A stretch of 64,000 nt of DNA from Flammeovirgaceae bacterium (lineage in GTDB: Bacteria > Bacteroidota > Bacteroidia > Cytophagales > Cyclobacteriaceae). The number at the start of each line of letters is the position of its first letter. The stretch's first letter is position 1. Shown here one piece after another: positions 58,919 to 64,000 of the stretch. The notes under the pieces are model-generated. The model saw nothing but the letters and a program-made list of their open reading frames with translations. It made no database searches and was not told where the DNA came from. The position numbers and the translations under genes were made by a program. The stretch is taken from the NCBI GenBank assembly GCA_016712035.1, contig JADJRT010000010.1, forward strand, positions 62,001-126,000, read 5' to 3'.

Positions 58919-59794
58919 ATGAAGGCTTTTATTTTTCCAGGTCAGGGAGCCCAGTTTACAGGAATGGGCAAAGAACTTTACGAGACGAATCAAAAAGCCA
59001 GGGTCTTATTTGATAAGGCTGATGAAATTCTGGGGTTCAAGATCAGTCAAACTATGTTTACAGGTACCGCAGATGAATTGAAGCAAACGAAGGTTACGCA
59101 GCCAGCCATATTCATTCATTCCGTAGCTATAGCGATCACCCAAAATGAAATTAATCCTAAAATGGTAGCTGGACATTCGTTGGGCGAGTTTTCGGCTCTG
59201 GTCTCCAATAAGGCATTATCTTTTGAAGATGCACTTCAATTAGTTTTCAAGCGAGCGTTGGCTATGCAACGAGCATGCGAAATAAATCCTTCAACCATGG
59301 CAGCAATTCTGGGATTGGATGATCAAAAAGTGGAGGAAATCTGTGCTTCTATTGAAGATGAAATTGTTGTTGCGGCTAATTATAATTGTCCAGGCCAACT
59401 GGTAATTTCTGGATCTATGAAGGGCATAGAAATAGCCTGTGAAAAGATGAAGGCAGCCGGTGCTAAACGTGCTTTACCCTTGCAAGTCGGTGGTGCCTTT
59501 CACTCACCTTTGATGGAGCCCGCCCGCGAGGAGTTGGCTGCGGCTATTGCGGCCACGCAATTCAATAGTCCCATTTGTCCGGTTTATCAAAATGTAAATG
59601 CGCTGCCCTCCACGGATGTTGAAGTGATTAAGAAGAATTTAATTGATCAATTAACTGCCCCAGTGCGGTGGACACAACTTGTCCAAAACATGGTGAAAGA
59701 CGGAGGAACTACCTTTATTGAGTGTGGTCCGGGTAAAGTATTGCAAGGCTTGGTAAAAAAAATTGCTCCCCAGGTAGAAGTAGCCAGCCTTTAA
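58919..59794 (+). CDS. fabD: Malonyl-CoA:ACP transacylase
   Basis: 291 residues. It starts MKAFIFPGQGAQFTGMG; the nucleophile Ser87 lies in AGHSLGEFSALVS and the catalytic His in GGAFHSPLMEPAREEL. It moves malonyl from CoA to acyl carrier protein for fatty acid synthesis. It ends in a 4-base overlap with the convergent folK gene. Confidence 0.95.
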   Translation: MKAFIFPGQGAQFTGMGKELYETNQKARVLFDKADEILGFKISQTMFTGTADELKQTKVTQPAIFIHSVAIAITQNEINPKMVAGHSLGEFSALVSNKALSFEDALQLVFKRALAMQRACEINPSTMAAILGLDDQKVEEICASIEDEIVVAANYNCPGQLVISGSMKGIEIACEKMKAAGAKRALPLQVGGAFHSPLMEPAREELAAAIAATQFNSPICPVYQNVNALPSTDVEVIKKNLIDQLTAPVRWTQLVQNMVKDGGTTFIECGPGKVLQGLVKKIAPQVEVASL

Positions 59795-60276
59795 AGTTTA
59801 CGCACTTTCAGTGTGTCAGTACACATGCCTAATAAGTTGGTGTGGGTTTTCTTAAGTGTAGGGTGAATAAAGTCTGGAGCGATTTCGACAAGTGGCTCAA
59901 GAACAAAACGTCTGCCCGTAATACCCGGATGGGGCAGTGTTAAATTTGCTGTATTCACAATTTCATTCCCAACATACAATAGATCAATATCAATGAGTCG
60001 GGCACCCCACTTTTCTATTCGATTGCGCCCCATTTTCTGTTCGATTAATAAAGCGTGATTCAAAATTTGTTCAGAGCTTAAGAGTGATTTAATAATTAAG
60101 GCTAAGTTTAAAAAATCAGGCTGATCAGATTTGCCCCAGGGTTTAGTTTCATAAACTGATGACTTTTTAAGAACAACTCCAATGTGTAGATCTATAAACG
60201 CAATTGCTTTTTGTAAGTTACTTGCTCGGTCTCCCAAATTACTGCCCAGTAGCAGAAAGGTCTGATTCAATTCCAT
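59791..60276 (-). CDS. folK: 2-amino-4-hydroxy-6-hydroxymethyldihydropteridine pyrophosphokinase
   Basis: 161 residues. LLLGSNLGDRASNL near the start and NRIEKWGARLIDIDLLYVGN in the middle are the HPPK signatures; the paired Asp of DIDLL bind magnesium and ATP. HPGITGRRFVLEPLVEIAPD completes the active site. It makes the pyrophosphorylated pterin in folate synthesis. It diverges from sppA. Confidence 0.93.
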   Translation of the reverse strand: MELNQTFLLLGSNLGDRASNLQKAIAFIDLHIGVVLKKSSVYETKPWGKSDQPDFLNLALIIKSLLSSEQILNHALLIEQKMGRNRIEKWGARLIDIDLLYVGNEIVNTANLTLPHPGITGRRFVLEPLVEIAPDFIHPTLKKTHTNLLGMCTDTLKVRKL

Positions 60277-60346
60277 ACAGGCGAAAGATAGTAAGTCATT
60301 TCCTTTCCGGATGTCCTTTCAGTACTTTGCATCTAATTTTATTTTC

Positions 60347-62105
60347 ATGAATTTCTTCAAAGCATTTCTGGCGTCCTGCCTGGGTTCATTACTCGCATTT
60401 ATCGTGTTGATCGTATTGGCAGTTTTCTTTGTTATGGCCCTTGTTTCGGGCCTCTCCAATGGAGATACTCAAACGGTAATAAAAGAAAACTCAGTTCTAC
60501 ATCTCAAGTTGGATGGTCCAATAACGGAGAACGATATCGAAGACCCTTTTGAAGGGCTGCCGATACCGGGCGCTGTCTCCTCGATTGGATTATTGCCCTT
60601 AAAAAAATCAATTGAGCAGGCTAAACAAGATCCGAACATTAAGGGAATCTATTTGGATCTTAGTGTATTCATGAGTGGCTTTGGGGTAGCGCGTGAAATC
60701 CGACAAGCCTTGCTGGATTTTAAAAGTTCCGGTAAATGGATTGTTGCGTATAGCGAGTTTTATACAGAGTCTGCGTACTATGTTGTTTCCGCGGCTGATA
60801 AAGTTTATTTAAATCCAGAAGGTGATCTTGAGTTTAATGGATTATCAGTAGAGGTTTCATTCTTCAAAAAATTATTCGATAAGCTTGAGATCAAACCGCA
60901 AATCTTTCGGGTAGGGGATTTTAAAAGTGCTGTTGAGCCATTCATGCTCGACCACATGAGTGCAGCGAATAAACTTCAGCTCAATGAATTAATTTCAGAT
61001 ATAAATATTTCTATGATTCGGGATATCGCGCAAAGCCGAAATATGGAGGTGAATAAGGTAAAGGAAATCTCCGACAAAATGCTGATTACGAATTCAACGA
61101 CAGCAGTGGCGCAAGGGCTGGTGGATTCATTAGTATATTTTGATCAGGTACAAAACGATTTGCGCAACCGGTTAGGCCTGAATGAGAAATCAACTATCAG
61201 TTTTGTTAAATACAACAAATACAAGAAAAGTTATTCAATTACTCAAGTTCAAAAATGAGATTGCTGTGATCGTAGCGGATGGGGATATTATGCCCGGCAA
61301 GGCCCAGCAAGGAATGATTGGGTCAGATACGTTTGCAGAAGAGATTAGAAAGGCACGCCTTAATGAAAGAGTAAAGGCAATTGTCATTAGAATCAATTCA
61401 CCTGGCGGCAGTGCGCTGGCCTCTGATGTTATGTGGCGTGAGATTAAACTTGCCACGGAGGTTAAACCGGTTATTGCATCGATGTCGGATTATGCAGCTT
61501 CTGGAGGCTATTATTTAGCAATGGCTTGCGACACCATTGTTGCACAACCAACAACCATTACGGGTTCAATTGGTGTGTTCAGCGTTATTTTTGATCTGAG
61601 TAGTTTCCTTGATAATAAATTGGGAATCACTTTTGATGAGGTTAAAACGGGTGATGTTGGTGGGCTGTCAGTTACCAGACCTTTAACAGCTGTTGAAAAA
61701 TCAATCTGGCAAAAGAGGACCGAAGATATCTACGAATCCTTTACAACCAAGGCTGCGGATGGCCGTGGTATGACCGCGGATGAATTAAGACGAGTTGCTT
61801 CAGGTAGAGTTTGGACAGGAGTGCAGGCAAAAGAAAGAGGCTTAGTAGATGTTTTAGGAAACTTTAATGATGCGATTGACATAGCTACGGCCAAGGCTGG
61901 TGTTTCGAGTGATTATAAGTTGAAATACTACCCCGTTCAAAAGTCGTTTATTCAAGAATGGCTTATGGAGATGGAGGAAAACACCGCATCAAGACAGCTC
62001 AAAAATGAATTAGGTGAACATTTTAAGACTTACGAACAGCTTAAAAAGCTGAAAGAATATCAAGGAAGTCAGGCTCGGCTACCGTATGACCTCTTAATAC
62101 ACTAA
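60347..62105 (+). pseudogene. sppA: Signal peptide peptidase SppA (67K type), one frameshift
   Basis: The start at 60347 (MNFFKAFLASCLGSLLAFIV) gives the N-terminal membrane anchor. The N-terminal half contains YYVVSAADKVYLNPEGDLEF, with the catalytic Lys region, and the C-terminal half contains MSDYAASGGYYLAMACD, with the catalytic Ser. The frame breaks in the A run at 61251-61255; one more A gives TQVQKNEIAVIVADGDI in frame, exactly the usual link of the two halves. The restored protein is about 586 residues, the normal tandem size. It degrades left-over signal peptides in the membrane. Almost certainly a sequence error. Confidence 0.9.
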
Positions 62106-62379
62106 TGAGTGTAAGTATGATCTATTAAGGTGTAAGATTTTCTTTGGATGTGAATTATTTTGACGTTTTTAGACAAAATAATACTCTAGCAAACGTGTGG
62201 CCTCCAAAGATTCCACGGGCTAAATGTTAATTCAACGAAATTATTACGATGTAAACCTGATTTAAGAAGAATATGGATAAAGAATACCCACTTTCCATAT
62301 AGGCTTATTTCGTAAACGAATAGCGGTTAAAGCCAGGTTACCTTTAGGGTGAAGACTTAAAACCGCTTGATATTACCAC
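62106..62379. other. Intergenic stretch without a clear gene
   Basis: About 270 AT-rich bases. On the minus strand one frame is open for about 30 codons (LHPKGNLALTAIRLRNKP) but has no start codon, so I do not call it a gene. No hairpin terminator or RNA gene is evident. Confidence 0.4.
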
Positions 62380-62538
62380 TTATGGCTTTTCCTTCAACGC
62401 GAAACCGCCACTGTTACTGGAAGACGACGAGGTTGTGTCTTCCTTAGCTAAAGTGGTAGAAGGTGAACTAGTGAATGCAAATGCGGTAGATAAAATTTCT
62501 ACAGGGACGGATAAAAAGATGATGGTTGTTGTTTTCAT
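62380..62538 (-). CDS. Small Ser/Thr-rich secreted protein (52 residues)
   Basis: From the ATG at 62538 the product is MKTTTIIFLSV followed by a hydrophobic segment and then an Ala-Phe-rich end of signal (STAFAFTSS), a Ser/Thr-rich region and a closing NSGGFALKEKP. A signal peptide is likely, but there is no lipobox Cys. The final GG-x-x-(I/L)KE resembles the end of the neighbouring 43-residue lipoproteins (TGGNPIKE), so it may be a distant relative or a worn copy. It lies 34 bases downstream of lipoprotein copy A on the same strand. Too short for certainty. Confidence 0.45.
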   Translation of the reverse strand: MKTTTIIFLSVPVEILSTAFAFTSSPSTTLAKEDTTSSSSSNSGGFALKEKP

Positions 62539-62571
62539 AATGATCTTATTGATGTGTAATAACAACTTTGT

Positions 62572-62702
62572 TTATTCTTTGATTGGGTTTCCGCCTGTGC
62601 TACCACCTTGGTCAGTTTGAGGTTTTACTTCTTCTTCGGTACATGAAGTAAAAGCAGAAAAAGAGATAGCAACGAGAATTAGGGAATAGATGAATTTTTC
62701 AT
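62572..62702 (-). pseudogene. Tandem small lipoprotein, copy A (one base short)
   Basis: The same gene as copies B and C but 131 instead of 132 bases long. The T run at 62695-62699 has five T where the others have six, so the frame after ATG-AAA is shifted and stops early. Otherwise it differs from copy B at only one or two bases. With the missing base restored it encodes MKKFIYSLILVAISFSAFTS, then CTEEEVKPQTDQGG and the rest of the 43-residue lipoprotein. The lesion is in a homopolymer and may be a sequencing error. Confidence 0.7.
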
Positions 62703-62724
62703 GGAGTTTTTATTTTAGGATTGT

Positions 62725-62856
62725 TTATTCTTTGATTGGGTTTCCGCCTGTGCTACCACCTTGGTCAGTTTGAGGTTTTACTTCTTCTTCTGTACATGAA
62801 GTAAAAGCAGAAAAAGAGATAGCAACGAGAATTAGGGAATAGATGAATTTTTTCAT
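62725..62856 (-). CDS. Tandem small lipoprotein, copy B (43 residues)
   Basis: The complete frame encodes MKKFIYSLILVAISFSAFTS and then Cys21, so residues 1-20 are a lipoprotein signal with the lipobox FTSC. The mature peptide is only 23 residues: CTEEEVKPQTDQGG, then STGGNPIKE. Three Glu right after C-T match the acidic lipoprotein export signal that sends Bacteroidota lipoproteins to the cell surface. The gene has the same 20-base leader (AAAATAAAAACTCC before the ATG) as copy A. I know no named family. Too short for most gene callers. Confidence 0.75.
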   Translation of the reverse strand: MKKFIYSLILVAISFSAFTSCTEEEVKPQTDQGGSTGGNPIKE

Positions 62857-62883
62857 GGAGTTTTTATTTTAGGATTTGAAGGT

Positions 62884-63015
62884 TTATTCTTTGATTGGGT
62901 TTCCGCCTGTGCTACCACCTTGGTCAGTTTGAGGTTTTACTTCTTCTTCGGTACATGAAGTAAAGGCCGAGAAAGAGATAGCAACGAGAATCAATGAGTA
63001 GATTAATTTTTTCAT
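62884..63015 (-). CDS. Tandem small lipoprotein, copy C (43 residues)
   Basis: First of the array on the minus strand, and intact. It reads MKKLIYSLILVAISFSAFTS, then Cys21 and the same mature 23 residues as copies A and B. The signal-peptide part carries several silent or conservative base changes relative to A and B (Leu4 for Phe4, different Ser and Ala codons), while the mature part is the same in protein. The protein is therefore conserved between copies, which argues that the reading frame is used. The 100 AT-rich bases up to the TPR gene probably contain a divergent promoter region. Confidence 0.75.
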   Translation of the reverse strand: MKKLIYSLILVAISFSAFTSCTEEEVKPQTDQGGSTGGNPIKE

Positions 63016-63119
63016 AAAGTTTAACTGGTTTTAATTTTTAATTGTTTTGTTTGCTGTTAAATTGTAGTTCAAATTTGTACTTCCTTTGAATACTAATTAT
63101 ACCTAATAATTTAAACTCC

Positions 63120-64000
63120 TTGCCTACGTACCTTAAGTTTAATAAGTACATAACTTTTGCACTCTGTGTTCTGTTGGGATTTATCACTAATCCTCTTCTA
63201 TCACAAGATCAGGCCAAGATTGATTCGTTGCGATTGCTTTTAAAAACCTCGCGGGATACAAGTAGGTTTACTTTACTGACAGCACTCTTTCAAGCCACCA
63301 ACCAGACCAATTTTGAAGAAGCATTGGGCTATGCGAATGCAGCTTATAGTTATGCGGAATCCTCGAGTGACTCAGTCCTAATGGTAAAAGCGGGGAGAAT
63401 GATTGCATATTCGTTAGACGACCTGGGGCGAAACGAAGAAGCTTTATTAATTTTAAATAAAGTTATTCGAATAGCTCAACGCAATCAGGAAAGGCATCCC
63501 GAGCTAAAGGTTGTACTTAGGTATCTTTACAACAACGCAGGTATTGCTTATATGTATATTGGTAAATACGATTCCTCCTTAAGTTATCATTTCAAATCAT
63601 TAGAGATACGGGAAGCAGAGGGGGATCAGCGAAGTATTGGTACAGCCCAAAATAATATCGGCCTGGTTTATTTTAAACTAAAGAATCACGAAAAAGCCCT
63701 GGAATATTATTTGAATTCGCTCTCAATAAAAAGAGAGCTGAATGATCAAAGCGATATTGATCTAGTATTAAACAACGTTGGTTTGTGTTATGTTTCACTA
63801 CGTAATTCTTTAAAGCCATTGAGTCTTTTAACGAAGCCCTGGCAAATGCAAACCGAATTGTTCCCCCGCTGTAATAATTCAAGCTAATTTTGGTTTAGGA
63901 AGAGCTTATAATAGTACTGGGGATTTTGAAAGGGCGAGTTCCTTTTTCAAAATCTCATTAGAGCATGCAGAAAAGCAAAATGATACCCGGTATGTTATTG
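63120..64000 (+). pseudogene. TPR-repeat protein, 3' partial, two frameshifts
   Basis: No ATG is near the start; a TTG at 63120 gives a signal peptide ending near NPLLSQ. TPR helices follow from about residue 40: ALGYANAAYSYAESSSD, YNNAGIAYMYIGKYDSSL, QNNIGLVYFKLKNHEKALEY. The frame breaks at 63806-63807 (one T short) and at the C run 63863-63867 (one C short). With these restored it goes on as NFFKAIESFNEALANA, then PAVIIQANFGLGRAY, and runs off the window. In Bacteroidota such exported TPR domains often precede a histidine kinase or a LuxR-type regulator, but that part is not visible here. Confidence 0.75.

Larger units (their letters stand above)
62568..63020. repeat. Three tandem direct repeats of about 153-159 bases
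   Basis: The units begin at 62572, 62725 and 62884 (spacing 153 and 159). Each contains one whole 43-codon lipoprotein gene and its short leader. Units A and B are nearly identical; C is more diverged, with most changes in the signal-peptide part. Confidence 0.9.

Noticed and set aside
62568..63020. Tandem repeats as a CRISPR array
   Set aside because: Units are about 155 bases with no short repeat/spacer pattern, and each holds a coding frame.

Overview
The window comes from a member of the Bacteroidota, most likely of the class Cytophagia. I base this on the gld gliding genes (gldA-gldF-gldG next to dnaN), a large extracellular protein with a C-terminal type B sorting domain for the type IX secretion system, surface lipoproteins with acidic residues after the lipobox cysteine, a large family of about 800-residue FtsX/MacB-type permeases, Bacteroidota-only families (GIN/DUF2807, DUF6588, DUF4340) and moderate-to-low GC. 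I cannot name a genus or species.

Layout. (1) 1-10.8 kb is accessory: a haem-binding cytochrome fragment, a MoaF-like lipoprotein, a broken SGLT-type sugar transporter, a broken outer-membrane barrel, a class C beta-lactamase-like serine hydrolase, an orphan N-terminal scrap of a GMC-type oxidoreductase, a BamA/TamA-like barrel, a broken arylsulfatase and a DUF4136 lipoprotein. (2) 10.8-24.8 kb holds a DUF6588 protein, a GIN-domain protein and five tandem paralogous ABC permeases, two of them broken, with no ATPase gene among them. (3) 24.9-33.1 kb is ion and redox transport: Kup, type II NADH dehydrogenase, a coiled-coil lipoprotein, VanZ, a Ca2+/Na+ antiporter, a CNNM/CorC-type CBS protein and CorA. 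(4) 33.2-41.9 kb carries a polyprenyl diphosphate synthase, a TlpA-like thioredoxin protein, gldA-gldF-gldG, a DUF4340 gene and dnaN. (5) 41.9-48.0 kb is a minus-strand housekeeping block: pdxA, a TerB-like gene, yceD/DUF177, rpmF, fabH, efp, accB and accC. (6) 48.1-55.1 kb has rsmA, mgtE, a membrane-anchored pentapeptide-repeat protein, greA, a HIT protein, gpsA and a PlsB-like acyltransferase. (7) 55.5-64 kb has the type IX secreted protein, a DCC-family protein, fabD, folK, sppA, a tandem array of tiny lipoprotein genes and the start of a TPR protein.

The genes connect in several ways. Lipid synthesis is represented by accB/accC, fabH, fabD, gpsA and the acyltransferase. Mg2+ and K+ homeostasis is represented by corA, mgtE, the CNNM-like protein and kup. 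Cell-surface work is represented by gld, the type IX cargo, the barrels, the permease array and the small lipoproteins.

The dominant technical signal is single-base length changes, mostly in short homopolymers. They interrupt more than a dozen genes, including accB, which should be essential. Most of the 'pseudogenes' below are therefore probably intact genes in an unpolished assembly. I mark them as broken because that is what the sequence shows, and I give the reading that restores each one. The most distinctive biological feature is the array of three nearly identical 43-codon lipoprotein genes at 62.57-63.02 kb, beside a fourth, Ser/Thr-rich small secreted ORF.
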